Assembly: GCF_010550675.1 (NCBI RefSeq)
Contig: NZ_JAAGOA010000033.1
Coordinates: 1 to 50,778 of the forward strand
Length of the DNA: 50,778 bases
Source: Phytoactinopolyspora halotolerans
GTDB taxonomy: Bacteria; Actinomycetota; Actinomycetes; Jiangellales; Jiangellaceae
Direction of reading: 5' to 3'
Part shown: in pieces, positions 24,632-33,156 of the stretch
Position numbering within the stretch: position 1 is the first letter of the stretch
Layout of the letters: each line of letters begins with the position of its first letter
The notes under the pieces: generated by a model
What the model was told of the DNA's origin: nothing
Databases searched by the model: none
What the model saw: the letters and a program-made list of their open reading frames with translations, nothing else
Translations under genes and position numbers: made by a program

Positions 24632-25952
24632 CGCCGGCATACCGGAAGCACTCGCACGCGTCCGCGAACTCCAGGTACATCACGCTGGCCACGCCGTCCC
24701 GATGGGCTTCGTCGTAGCGGGTATCCCAGGTCGACGCGGATGAGAACGAGTCACCCAGGCCGGAGATCCCCTCCATGAAGGCATGTCCGCTTGCCGGTTC
24801 CTCCGCCGCCTCGAGCGCCGCCTTGATCAGGAACAGCTGGTCACAGCGGGACAGCATGTCGGCCTCGTCGGCCGCGGTTTCCGGGTGGAGGTTCTGTGCA
24901 GCCAGGATGTCCAGGCATTCCTGCCGCGCAGGAGGTTGCATGGCTGCTTCCCGGTCGGCGACATCCCGCGCCGGGCTGTAGCCGGCGCCCGCCGCACCGG
25001 AGAGCTGCTCGACAGGGACGCCCGACTCATGCAGGCTGGCTGGATAATCCCAGCTGGAGATCGCGTATCGGGGGCGGTAGCCCTGCTTCTGCGCGTCGAT
25101 CATGAACTGCGGGGAACCGCCGAGAAAGATCACATGGTCCACGCCGGCGTCGCGGAACTTGAGGACGGCGCCGGCCACCTGCGCCAGCGTGTCAGCCACG
25201 TCCTCCGGCTTCTCCGGACGCGTGATCAGTGCCTCCTCCGCGATCGTCAGCCCTGCTTCCTCGAGAGCGGGTTCCAGTCCGTGGTCTCGCGCGTCGACGT
25301 ACTCCGGCGCGTCGAAGCTGAAGAACCCGATCGTGGCGTCCGGTTGGAAGAAGCCATGACCGGCCAGCACCTCCACCTGCGTGCGCATCAACCTGGTCAG
25401 GTTGAGCGTGGGTGCGCTCACCAGGTACGAATCGTCGTCGAACGTGGACGCCGGTGCGGACGCCGTGGTCACCACGTGTGGCACGCCCTCAGCCGCAAAG
25501 CACCTGCGGGTGATGTCGGTATCTCCCGCCGCCGCGAGGAACACCGGACGGTCCTGGGTGAAGTCGGTGCACAGCGCCTGTTCCTCTACGTCGGCCGAGG
25601 TAGCGTCGCGCTGGATCCGGTGCCAGACCGGCACGATCTCCCGCCCGCCGATTCCGCCGTCGTCGTTGATGTGCGCCACCAGAGCCTCCACGTACGCTGC
25701 CGTGGGGTTGGATGCCAGGTCAGGTTCATCCGTCGCCCGCCCGTTGCCTTCCCCGAAGTACTCGAACCCGATCCGAACCTCGGAATCGGTGATGCCCGAC
25801 GTCCAGGCATCGACGGGATCGCCGGTCGCCTCCGGCGTAGACGACGTGGTGGTGCCGCAAGCCGCGGCTACCAGCACCACCGTGCCGGCCAGCGCCGCCG
25901 TGGCGCCCGTGGTCAGAAGCCTGGGGTGCGCAACTCGCTGCTCGGTGCTCAT
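24612..25952 (-). CDS. Liv-type ABC substrate-binding lipoprotein
   Basis: A 446-residue periplasmic-binding-protein-fold lipoprotein, lipobox VAAAC with Cys32. The mature protein starts ITDSEVRIGFEYFG and has ALVAHINDDGGIGGREIVPV, FLAAAGDTDITRRC, and VDHVIFLGGSPQFMIDAQKQ, typical of type I (LivJ/LivK-like) binding proteins for amino acids, amides, peptides or urea. It would capture the ligand for the LivHMG and MFS-LivF proteins encoded downstream. The ATG overlaps the stop of the S9 peptidase gene (ATGA), so binding protein and peptidase are coupled. Ligand residues cannot be read with confidence. Confidence 0.93.
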   Translation of the reverse strand: MSTEQRVAHPRLLTTGATAALAGTVVLVAAACGTTTSSTPEATGDPVDAWTSGITDSEVRIGFEYFGEGNGRATDEPDLASNPTAAYVEALVAHINDDGGIGGREIVPVWHRIQRDATSADVEEQALCTDFTQDRPVFLAAAGDTDITRRCFAAEGVPHVVTTASAPASTFDDDSYLVSAPTLNLTRLMRTQVEVLAGHGFFQPDATIGFFSFDAPEYVDARDHGLEPALEEAGLTIAEEALITRPEKPEDVADTLAQVAGAVLKFRDAGVDHVIFLGGSPQFMIDAQKQGYRPRYAISSWDYPASLHESGVPVEQLSGAAGAGYSPARDVADREAAMQPPARQECLDILAAQNLHPETAADEADMLSRCDQLFLIKAALEAAEEPASGHAFMEGISGLGDSFSSASTWDTRYDEAHRDGVASVMYLEFADACECFRYAGDAISVE

Positions 25953-28108
25953 CGCCGTGGGTCCTTCCGTGTGGTGGTGTGCACGGGCTCATCAAGCGCC
26001 TGGGCGGCGGCCCTGGCGCGCATGGATCGTTTCCATTCGTCGTAGCGCTGCTGCTTCACCCGATCGGTGAGCGGGACGTCGCGGAGCCAATAGTCGAACC
26101 AGGTGACATCGCGCCGGTAGTCGTCCGCGATGAGCGCCACCTCGTCGGTGACGTGTCCGGTGCGGGGGTATACGACGTACTCCATCGGGACGCCCCGATC
26201 GTGCAGAGCGTTGGCGAAGATCGCCGCCTCCATCGCCGCCGGCGACAGCTCACCGCTTTCGATCAGCACCGGGGTGTGGATGCGATGCACGTGGTGCAAC
26301 GGGGACTCCGCGAGAATGGCATCGCGCTCCGCAGGTTCGAACGGCGAGCCGCGGCCCGTGTTCTCCCGGCACCGCGCGATGTTATCCGGGCTATCCCACT
26401 GGAAGGCCATGGTGCGCAAGGTGTCCACCGCGCCCTCGTGGAAGGCCGCGGCCTGAAACCTGTCGCTTCGGGTCAGCCCGTACGCCAGCAGCAGCGCACC
26501 GTAGCTGTGCCCCATGACGCCCATCCGCTGTGGATCCGCCCAGCCCTGCTGGATCACCAGGTCGACGCCGCCCATGGCGTCGCGCCAGGGCTCAGCGAAC
26601 TCCGCGTCTCCGGCGGCGATCGCCCGGCCGAACGTCTCCCCGAAGCCCGGGCGGCCACGCGTGTTGGGCACCAACACCGCGTAGCCGCGAGCGGCCATGG
26701 CCAGGACGGGAAAGGCGTAGCTGCCGAATGCGGCCGGCACCATGGTCGGTCCGCCGACGAGTTCGACGAGCAAGGGGTACCGACGGCCGTCCGCATGGTC
26801 CGGCGGAAGCATCAGCAGCCCGTGGATGTCGAATCGGTCGTCGGCGCTGCGCCAGCTCAGATGCCGCACGCTCGGCCGGATACGGTCGGCGAGATGTCCG
26901 TTGAGCCGTGTCACGGGCCGTGGCGAGGTCGAGTCGAGGTCTGCGACGCACACCTCCTGCGGATCCACCGGACTCTCCCGCACGAACGCCACCCGCCCGG
27001 TGGACGATGCTGAGAACGACGAGTGCCAGTGATCCCCGGGTGGCGTGACCTGCACCGGGTCGCCTTCTCGCAGCGGAACGCGAAAGAGGTGCCGTCCCAG
27101 CCGGTACGGGTATTCGACGAACATCGCGGACGAGTCAGCGGACCAGAAGATGTTCCCGGCGTCGAAGAGCCGCTCCTCGAACCCCCGCGCCGGATAGGTC
27201 AACGCGCTTCCGTCCGGCCGGATCACCGCGGGCACTCCGCCCACGGTCCACGTGTGCTCACCCCGATGTGAGACGAACGCGATCCACTCGCCGTCGGGCG
27301 ACCACACCGGATGCTCGTCCGCGCCAGGCTGATCGAGGCACGGTTCCAGCTCTCCGGACGCCACGTCGACGATCATCAGGTCGGACCGAGAGTCGGCAGC
27401 CGGCCCCGTGTGCTGGGTCGAACCCGCGACCACCAGCCTGCGCCCGTCCGGCGACCAGTCGAATCCGGTGACGTTCAGCGTCCGCGGCCCGAGCTGACTG
27501 ACCCGCCCCGTTTGGACATCGAGCACGCACAGCGACTGAACGGGTGGCGGCACCTGCCATCCCAGCGTGGATCCACGGGCCAGGTCGATCTCGATACCGT
27601 GCCGCACGTCGTCGTCGAGATACGAACCCTCAGGTGCCAGCAGCGGGTGTGACGGCACGTTGCCCTCATCGGCGCCCCGCACGAACGCGATCAGTCTGCC
27701 GTCCGGTGACCATCGCAGCACCGAAGAGCCCACTCCGGTCACGACCGCGCCTGAGCCGATGGCGAAGTCCTGCTGACCGCCGTCCACGTGGAGAAGCCGG
27801 ATACGACGCGCCGGCGCACCCGGCAGGACGTAGGCCACGCACGTCGAGTCCGGACTCCAGCACGGGCCGAGCACGGCATGCGGATGCACGCTGAACTCGT
27901 GCGACGTCAATGCGCGAGCCTTGCCGACGGCGATGTCGACGGTCCACAGGTCGACACGGTACCGGTTCTCCGCTGGGAAGCCCTCCCGGCGACGGAACAC
28001 CACCCGGCGCCCGTCCGGCGAGATCGCCACTTCCGGTGAACCGTTCGACGATTCCGCGATCGTGACCGCCCGGAGCAGGTCCTCCGTCTGGATCGGCCTG
28101 GCGCCCAC
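25949..28108 (-). CDS. S9-family peptidase (acylaminoacyl-peptidase/prolyl oligopeptidase type)
   Basis: A 719-residue cytoplasmic protein. Residues about 1-420 form a WD40/TolB-like beta-propeller (repeated W-SPDG motifs); residues about 450-690 the alpha/beta hydrolase domain with GHSYG and nucleophile Ser535, and His652 in YPRTGHVTDE. At the place where the catalytic Asp is normally found in a HGxxD motif this protein has ESGELSPAAM, so Asp appears replaced by Ser622. GTG 28108 has GAGGAG upstream. It heads the transporter operon, 28 bp after the GntR gene and overlapping the binding-protein gene by 4 bp, which suggests it cleaves the imported compound. Confidence 0.93.
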   Translation of the reverse strand: MGARPIQTEDLLRAVTIAESSNGSPEVAISPDGRRVVFRRREGFPAENRYRVDLWTVDIAVGKARALTSHEFSVHPHAVLGPCWSPDSTCVAYVLPGAPARRIRLLHVDGGQQDFAIGSGAVVTGVGSSVLRWSPDGRLIAFVRGADEGNVPSHPLLAPEGSYLDDDVRHGIEIDLARGSTLGWQVPPPVQSLCVLDVQTGRVSQLGPRTLNVTGFDWSPDGRRLVVAGSTQHTGPAADSRSDLMIVDVASGELEPCLDQPGADEHPVWSPDGEWIAFVSHRGEHTWTVGGVPAVIRPDGSALTYPARGFEERLFDAGNIFWSADSSAMFVEYPYRLGRHLFRVPLREGDPVQVTPPGDHWHSSFSASSTGRVAFVRESPVDPQEVCVADLDSTSPRPVTRLNGHLADRIRPSVRHLSWRSADDRFDIHGLLMLPPDHADGRRYPLLVELVGGPTMVPAAFGSYAFPVLAMAARGYAVLVPNTRGRPGFGETFGRAIAAGDAEFAEPWRDAMGGVDLVIQQGWADPQRMGVMGHSYGALLLAYGLTRSDRFQAAAFHEGAVDTLRTMAFQWDSPDNIARCRENTGRGSPFEPAERDAILAESPLHHVHRIHTPVLIESGELSPAAMEAAIFANALHDRGVPMEYVVYPRTGHVTDEVALIADDYRRDVTWFDYWLRDVPLTDRVKQQRYDEWKRSMRARAAAQALDEPVHTTTRKDPRR

Positions 28109-28136
28109 TCCGAGCTCCTCTCACCGTCGCCCGTGC

Positions 28137-28973
28137 TCAGGACTCGCTGGACGGGCCGCGGGTGGCGCCGTCCGCGGTCGCGCTCGCCGGATCCAGCAGC
28201 ACGGCCCCGTCTGGGTCCGTCGCCTGATGGGGAAGAGAGGACCGCAGCACGCCTGTCCCGTCGCCGCCGAGCAGCTCCTCGAGCAGCCGACCGGCCACGC
28301 CCACGTGTTCCCGCGCGGCCCGTGACGCCTCTTCCGGATCCCGAGCCACGATGGCGTCCAAAAGCCTGCGATGCTCGACTTGCGACGCCTGCACCCGGTT
28401 CTCCGGCCACTCCACGAACTCGAAGGCCTCCGCCGTCCGCGCCCGCGCCGTGCGCAGTGTGTCCGCCACGATCGGCAGATCGACGCTGCGCGCCAAGAGA
28501 TCATGGAATTCCTTGTCGAGCGGCCGGCAGGCTTCCCGGGTGCGCTCGAGCAGCATCTGTTCGATCAGCCACCGTGCCTTCGCCGCGCCCTCCTCGGCCA
28601 GCCCGACGGTCGCCAGCCGGTGTGCCACACCGACCTCCAGCATCTCGCGCATGGCGGACATCTGCAGGATCTCCGCGCGATCTCGCCACACTCGGGCACG
28701 GCGGACGTCCGCGTTGCTCACCGACAGCGGTGCGACCCACGCACCACTGCCGCGACGGACGTGCACGCGGCCCCATCCTTCTAGTACGCGCAGCGTTTGG
28801 AGCGCAATCGGCCGACTCACGCCGAGCAGCTTGGCGATGGCGTCGGCCGAAGGGAGCCGCTCGCCGGGCTGGAACTCGCCCAGGTCCAGCATCTGCACCA
28901 TCGCCGCGCACGCCCGTTCCACGGCGGTCAGCGGACGCTGCCCGGACGCGGACTGGCCGGATGCACTACTCAT
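28137..28973 (-). CDS. GntR-family regulator with FCD domain
   Basis: A protein of about 278 residues. The N-terminal winged helix (ERLPSADAIAKLLGVSRPIA, TLRVLEGWGRVHVRRGSGAW) is followed by an FCD ligand-binding domain (MREMLEVGVAHRLATVGLAE, DKEFHDLLARSVDLP, EHRRLLDAIVARDPEEASRA) with His positions suited to metal binding. A Pro/Ala-rich tail of about 40 residues ends the protein. ATG 28973 lies in a 16-bp palindrome; ATG 28985 is an alternative. It is first in the operon and is likely the ligand-responsive repressor of the peptidase and transporter genes. Confidence 0.9.
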   Translation of the reverse strand: MSSASGQSASGQRPLTAVERACAAMVQMLDLGEFQPGERLPSADAIAKLLGVSRPIALQTLRVLEGWGRVHVRRGSGAWVAPLSVSNADVRRARVWRDRAEILQMSAMREMLEVGVAHRLATVGLAEEGAAKARWLIEQMLLERTREACRPLDKEFHDLLARSVDLPIVADTLRTARARTAEAFEFVEWPENRVQASQVEHRRLLDAIVARDPEEASRAAREHVGVAGRLLEELLGGDGTGVLRSSLPHQATDPDGAVLLDPASATADGATRGPSSES

Positions 28974-29030
28974 GCTCCAGAGCATGGACGAGCGCTACGC
29001 CACAAGTCAATAGTGTTTACTTGTTGACTT
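28971..29030 (-). promoter_or_regulatory. Dyads at the start of the GntR-transporter operon
   Basis: CATGCTCCAGAGCATG 28971-28986 is a perfect palindrome with 7-base arms covering the gntR start codons. Further upstream AAGTCAA 29004-29010 and TTGACTT 29024-29030 are exact reverse complements with a 13-bp spacer, nested with CAAGT 29003-29007 and ACTTG 29019-29023. TTGACT on the minus strand (29010-29005) could be the -35. These are the only strong dyads in the 228-bp gap to the divergent phoD gene and are the best operator candidates. Confidence 0.5.
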
Positions 29031-29201
29031 CTCATGCCGGTCAGCGGCAACCGTCGTGTCAGCTGATCGACGCTGTTGCGGCCATGCGTCCGCGACACAC
29101 CGCGCGTTCAGACGTCGTTGGCCGAGACATGGCACAGACGTTACCGGGGCGTCGGACTCGCCGTCGTATCGTCAGGCCACCCACTGACGACTGGAGCTGG
29201 T

Positions 29202-30782
29202 ATGCAGGCACATCTGACCCGCCGCGGCGTTCTGAGCCTGGCCGGAGCAGGCGTCGTGGCAGCCGCGACGACGGCGTCGTTGCCCGCATTGGTCCGGATG
29301 GCCGGCACTGGCGCGCCGACCGGTGCGGATCCGTTCACGCTCGGTGTCGCGTCGGGCGAGCCGATTCCCGGCGGTGTGGTGCTGTGGACCCGGCTCGCGC
29401 CCGACCCGTTGGCCGCCGACGGGAGCGGCGGCATGCCCGCGCGCCCGTTTGAGGTGCAATGGCAGGTGGCGCGGGATGAACAGTTCCGCAGTGTCGAACA
29501 ACAAGGAACGTACGTGGCCCGACCCGAGCTCGGGCACTCCGTACACGTCGAGATCGACGGGCTGCGCCCCGGCCGCGACTACTACTACCGGTTCCGGGCC
29601 GGCGACGCCATCAGCCCGGTCGGCCGGACGCAGACCGCTCCCCCAGACCGTTCCAGCGTGGCGCTGAACTTCGCGGTGGCGTCGTGCGCCATGTACGAGC
29701 ACGGATACTTCACCGCGTATCGCCACATGGCCGAAGAGAACCCCGATTTCGTGGTGTTCCTGGGCGACTACATCTATGAGCACGGGCCGCACGAGTACCA
29801 GTCCCCCACCGGCAATGTCCGCACCTTCGCCAACGGCCACACCTACACCCTGGCCGACTACCGGATCAGGTATGCGCAGTACAAGAGCGACCCCGATCTG
29901 CAGGCCGCGCACGCCGTCGCCCCGTGGATCGTGACCTGGGACGACCATGAGATCGACAACAACTGGGCGGACCAGGTGCCGGAGAACGACGGACAGACGC
30001 CCGAGCAGTTCCTCCGCCGCCGGGCGGCAGCGGCACAGGCCTACTGGGAGAACATGCCGCTGCGCCACTCGTCGGCGCCGTCCGGCATCCACATGCAGCT
30101 GTATCGCCGCCTCAGCTGGGGCCGGTTAGCGACGTTCCACGTGCTCGACACCCGGCAGTACCGGTCCGATCAGCCCTGTGGCGACGGCACCAAGGTCGGC
30201 TGCGAGGAACGTTTCGACCCCGAGCGCACCCTCACCGGGGCCGAGCAGGAAGCGTGGCTGCTGGACGGCCTCGCCCGCTCGGACGCGGCGTGGAACGTAC
30301 TGGCGCAGCAGATCTTCTTCGCCCAACGCGACTCCGCCGCCGGGCCGCCGGAGCGCAACTACCTGGACTCCTGGGACGGCTATGCGGCGTCGCGCGACCG
30401 CATCGTGCACGGCATCATCGAGCGCCGACCGTCTCAGCCCGTCGTACTCACCGGCGACGCTCACCGTAACTACGCCGCCGACCTGAAGACCGACTTCTAC
30501 GATCAGTCGTCGGAGACCTTCGGCGTCGAATTCGTCGGGACCTCGATCACCTCCACGGGCGACGGCTCGGACTCGAACTCCGGTGGCAGGACGATCATGA
30601 GCGAGAGCCCGCACATCAAGTTCTTCAACAACCATCGTGGCTACTTCCGCTGCCACGTGACCAGGGACATCTGGCAGACCGACTTCCGGGTGCTCCCCTA
30701 CGTCAGCGAACCCGGCGCACCCGTGGCGACCCGCGCGAGTTTCATCACCGAACGAGAGCACCCGGGGCTACAGTCGGCCTGA
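29202..30782 (+). CDS. phoD: Alkaline phosphatase D (PhoD), Tat-exported
   Basis: A 526-residue metallophosphoesterase. The N-terminus LTRRGVLSLAGAG is a twin-arginine signal (Arg7-Arg8). A fibronectin-like N-terminal PhoD domain (PFTLGVASGEPIPGGVVLWT, GLRPGRDYYYRFRAGD) precedes the catalytic domain with FAVASCAMYEHGYFTAYRHM, FVVFLGDYIYEHGP, WDDHEIDNNW and VLTGDAHRNYAADLK. It would release phosphate from phosphodiesters or phosphomonoesters outside the cell using Fe/Ca or similar metals. ATG 29202 has GGAG upstream and is the only start that exposes the Tat signal; the open frame runs 42 residues further. Divergent from the GntR operon. Confidence 0.95.
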   Translation: MQAHLTRRGVLSLAGAGVVAAATTASLPALVRMAGTGAPTGADPFTLGVASGEPIPGGVVLWTRLAPDPLAADGSGGMPARPFEVQWQVARDEQFRSVEQQGTYVARPELGHSVHVEIDGLRPGRDYYYRFRAGDAISPVGRTQTAPPDRSSVALNFAVASCAMYEHGYFTAYRHMAEENPDFVVFLGDYIYEHGPHEYQSPTGNVRTFANGHTYTLADYRIRYAQYKSDPDLQAAHAVAPWIVTWDDHEIDNNWADQVPENDGQTPEQFLRRRAAAAQAYWENMPLRHSSAPSGIHMQLYRRLSWGRLATFHVLDTRQYRSDQPCGDGTKVGCEERFDPERTLTGAEQEAWLLDGLARSDAAWNVLAQQIFFAQRDSAAGPPERNYLDSWDGYAASRDRIVHGIIERRPSQPVVLTGDAHRNYAADLKTDFYDQSSETFGVEFVGTSITSTGDGSDSNSGGRTIMSESPHIKFFNNHRGYFRCHVTRDIWQTDFRVLPYVSEPGAPVATRASFITEREHPGLQSA

Positions 30783-30819
30783 CCCGTGCCCGAGGTGCGG
30801 CGACGGAGAGCTGACGACA

Positions 30820-31320
30820 TCAGCGGTGTTGACGCTCCTCCCGCTGCCGGATCAGCTCTTCGACCGCGCTCGGCAGCGTCGTTTCGAAGTCGATGAGCTT
30901 CGCCCACGTCGGGGTCACGACGATCCGGACCATGCCGTCGCGGTACAGCGAACGCACCTCCGCCTCCCATTCGACCCGTTGCTCGGGCGTCATCGTGTAG
31001 CTGCTGTTCGGCTGGAGGTACTCGTCGGGGATGCCATCGACGAAGTCCAGCTCCGCCCGACCCCGGATGAGCAGAATCTTGGGCGGGTGCACCTCGGTGT
31101 CGATCGTCAGGGCCACCATCGGGTTCTCAACCAGACTGCGGAGCTTCGGAGCGTTCTTCGACGTGCACATGACGATCTCCGAGCCGTTCCAGGCGAACCC
31201 GATCGGGACATTCCGCGGTGTACCGTCCGTGGCGACGTAGGCCAATCGGGTCACGTCGCGAGCCAACAGTTCTCTACTGAGCGGTCGGTTCAACACCTCG
31301 GTGATCTGGTTCGGTTGCAC
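30820..31320 (-). CDS. Pyridoxamine 5'-phosphate oxidase-like flavin/F420-binding protein
   Basis: A 166-residue split-barrel protein (DVTRLAYVATDGTPRNVPIG, MCTSKNAPKLRSLVENPMVA, WAKLIDFETTLPSAVEEL). Such proteins bind FMN, F420 or haem; which one cannot be said. The GTG start at 31320 has an ideal GGGAGGA upstream and is preferred to the in-frame ATG 31335, which lies within that same Shine-Dalgarno sequence. It sits convergent with phoD, separated by 37 bp, and 108 bp downstream of the RibD-like gene on the same strand. Confidence 0.9.
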   Translation of the reverse strand: MQPNQITEVLNRPLSRELLARDVTRLAYVATDGTPRNVPIGFAWNGSEIVMCTSKNAPKLRSLVENPMVALTIDTEVHPPKILLIRGRAELDFVDGIPDEYLQPNSSYTMTPEQRVEWEAEVRSLYRDGMVRIVVTPTWAKLIDFETTLPSAVEELIRQREERQHR

Positions 31321-31428
31321 GGCGATTCCTCCCATTGTCGTTCTCGGCCTGGGGTGGCCGCTGATGTATCCAGGACGGAGCCCGCGCCGCATTGTCGACA
31401 CTCGGAAGGCCGCGGAAACGCGTCCGAC

Positions 31429-32007
31429 TCAGACATGCAGAGTGGGCCGGTAGATGAGCTCCTGGATGTGACCATCGAGCGTCCGGCTCTCGATCAGCTC
31501 CAGGTCGAAGTCGGCCGCACCCTGAAAGATCGGATCCGCCCCGGTCTGACCGGTGATCACCGGGAAGAGTGTCACCTGGACGCGGTCGACCAGACCGGCG
31601 GCCATCAGGCCCCGGTTCATCGACAGGCTCCCGTGCGAGCGCAGCGGCACCTCGGACTCCTTCTTGAGCCGGGCGACCACGTCGACGGCGTCACCGCTCG
31701 CGACGGTCGCGTCCGGCCAGTCGAGCGGTCCTTCAAGTGTGGTCGACACCACCGTCGCCGGGAGCTCCGTCATCCGGGTGACCCATGGGTCACGCACGTC
31801 TGAACCCTCGGTGCTCGAGGCCAGCATCCGCGCGAAAGCCCGATACGTATTGGCCCCGAAGACCATGCGCTGCTCCTCGGTGTACAGGGCAAGGCGGTGG
31901 TCGAGCAGTTCGGGACCCTGTTTACCCCAGTAGCCGGTCCAGTTGCCGCCGGCGGCGCCGAAGCCGTCGAGGCTGGAAAAGACGTCGAAGGTGTAGGTAG
32001 CGGTCAT
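31429..32007 (-). CDS. RibD C-terminal/dihydrofolate-reductase-like protein
   Basis: A 192-residue protein of the DHFR-like RibD-C family: TYTFDVFSSLDGFGAAGGNW at the N-terminus, EQRMVFGANTYRAFARML, LRSHGSLSMNRGLMAAGLVD and VTLFPVITGQTGADPIFQG. Members reduce pterin- or flavin-precursor-like substrates with NADPH, but most are uncharacterised. GGAGAG upstream supports ATG 32007. Probably read together with the PPOX-like gene downstream. Confidence 0.9.
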   Translation of the reverse strand: MTATYTFDVFSSLDGFGAAGGNWTGYWGKQGPELLDHRLALYTEEQRMVFGANTYRAFARMLASSTEGSDVRDPWVTRMTELPATVVSTTLEGPLDWPDATVASGDAVDVVARLKKESEVPLRSHGSLSMNRGLMAAGLVDRVQVTLFPVITGQTGADPIFQGAADFDLELIESRTLDGHIQELIYRPTLHV

Positions 32008-32346
32008 GATGCTCTCCAATCGTGTTTCTGTCGCGGTACCTGCGTCCCGCGCTTCGGGAGGGCACGCGATTCAACACCCGTCGCGGGCGACCTCTCACCC
32101 CTACGACGAACACCGCTGCCCCGATCCGACACCGCCTCGAAGAAATTCGCCTATCTCACGACAGCACGCGGTGAGTACCCGTCGGCCGAGATCGTGATGG
32201 CGCTGATCACCGTGCCCACGGATACACCGCGATCGCCGTCGTCTCAGGATTCATGGCTGGAGCATCGCACCATCCACGCCCGCCCACCAGATCGCCGCAT
32301 CCGCGTGGCGCGAATCCTGGGATACGTGTCCTACCGGCGACGTTCG
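32008..32346. other. 339-bp intergenic stretch with no supportable gene
   Basis: Both strands were read in all frames. No frame combines a start, ribosome-binding site and recognisable sequence. The stretch must carry the promoter of the RibD-like gene, reading left, and the 3' end of the methyltransferase gene, but I see no strong dyad or hairpin. Confidence 0.4.
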
Positions 32347-33090
32347 TCAGCGCACCGGCCGATGCGCCACGAACACGTCTCGGGGCTGCCGCTCGTCTGT
32401 GGTCACCTCCACCGCCGCCTGGGCATCGAACCCGGCGTCGCCGAGCACCCGTAGCCAGGTCTGCCGGTCGAACAGGCCGGTCCGGTGCGTCTCATGCACG
32501 GCGTGGACGGTGCCGTCGGCCTCCCGCAACAGGAACGCGTACTCGGTGCACACCGAGGTCTCGCCGGGCTCGGGCGGCCCGGTCCACGCAAGGTAGCGGG
32601 CGCCGCGCCCGGACTCGTCGTCGCCCCCGCCATGCTCCGTACCCGCCTGGAACGTCTCCACCGTGTGGTCGGGGACGAACACGGCGACGCCGCCGGGGCG
32701 GCAGTGGCCGTGTGCCGTCTCGATGACCCGGGCCAGGTCGGCGGTGTCGGTGGCGTAGTCGATGGCGTCATGAACGAACACCGCGTCGAACTCCCGCCCC
32801 AGACGAATCTCGCGCATATCGCCGCGGATGTGCTCACAGCCGGGATTGAGCCGTTGCGATACCGCCAGCATCTGCTCGGAGATATCCACCAGCGTCATCG
32901 TGAACCGCTCGCTCAGGTGGACCGCATTATTACCGCCGCCGCTGCCCAGCTCCAGGACGTCATGAACGGGCACCGAGGCGGACGAGAGCAACGTACCGAG
33001 GTACGCGGCCTCCTCGGCGTACTCGTCGGGCGGGGAGAGCAGCGGCCACCAGTCGGCCAGCTCGCCGTAGAGGCGGTGTTCGCTGGTCAT
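32347..33090 (-). CDS. Class I SAM-dependent methyltransferase
   Basis: A 247-residue Rossmann-fold methyltransferase. Motif I is DVLELGSGGGNNAVHL, followed by the acidic loop TLVDISEQML, DMREIRLGREFDAVFVHDAI and a post-motif HCRPGGVAVFVPDH. ATG 33090 is preceded by GAGGATGAGG. The family includes methylases of small molecules; the substrate is not evident. It is followed on its own strand by no close partner and lies just after the frameshifted NHL gene. Confidence 0.92.
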   Translation of the reverse strand: MTSEHRLYGELADWWPLLSPPDEYAEEAAYLGTLLSSASVPVHDVLELGSGGGNNAVHLSERFTMTLVDISEQMLAVSQRLNPGCEHIRGDMREIRLGREFDAVFVHDAIDYATDTADLARVIETAHGHCRPGGVAVFVPDHTVETFQAGTEHGGGDDESGRGARYLAWTGPPEPGETSVCTEYAFLLREADGTVHAVHETHRTGLFDRQTWLRVLGDAGFDAQAAVEVTTDERQPRDVFVAHRPVR

Positions 33091-33156
33091 TGCCTCATCC
33101 TCCCCCGCACCACCACGAACGACGATGCTCCGCGCATCGCCAACGGGCATCACAAG

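Noticed and set aside
29076-29201. 42-residue N-terminal extension of PhoD
   Set aside because: It hides the twin-arginine signal and has no ribosome-binding site; ATG 29202 has one.
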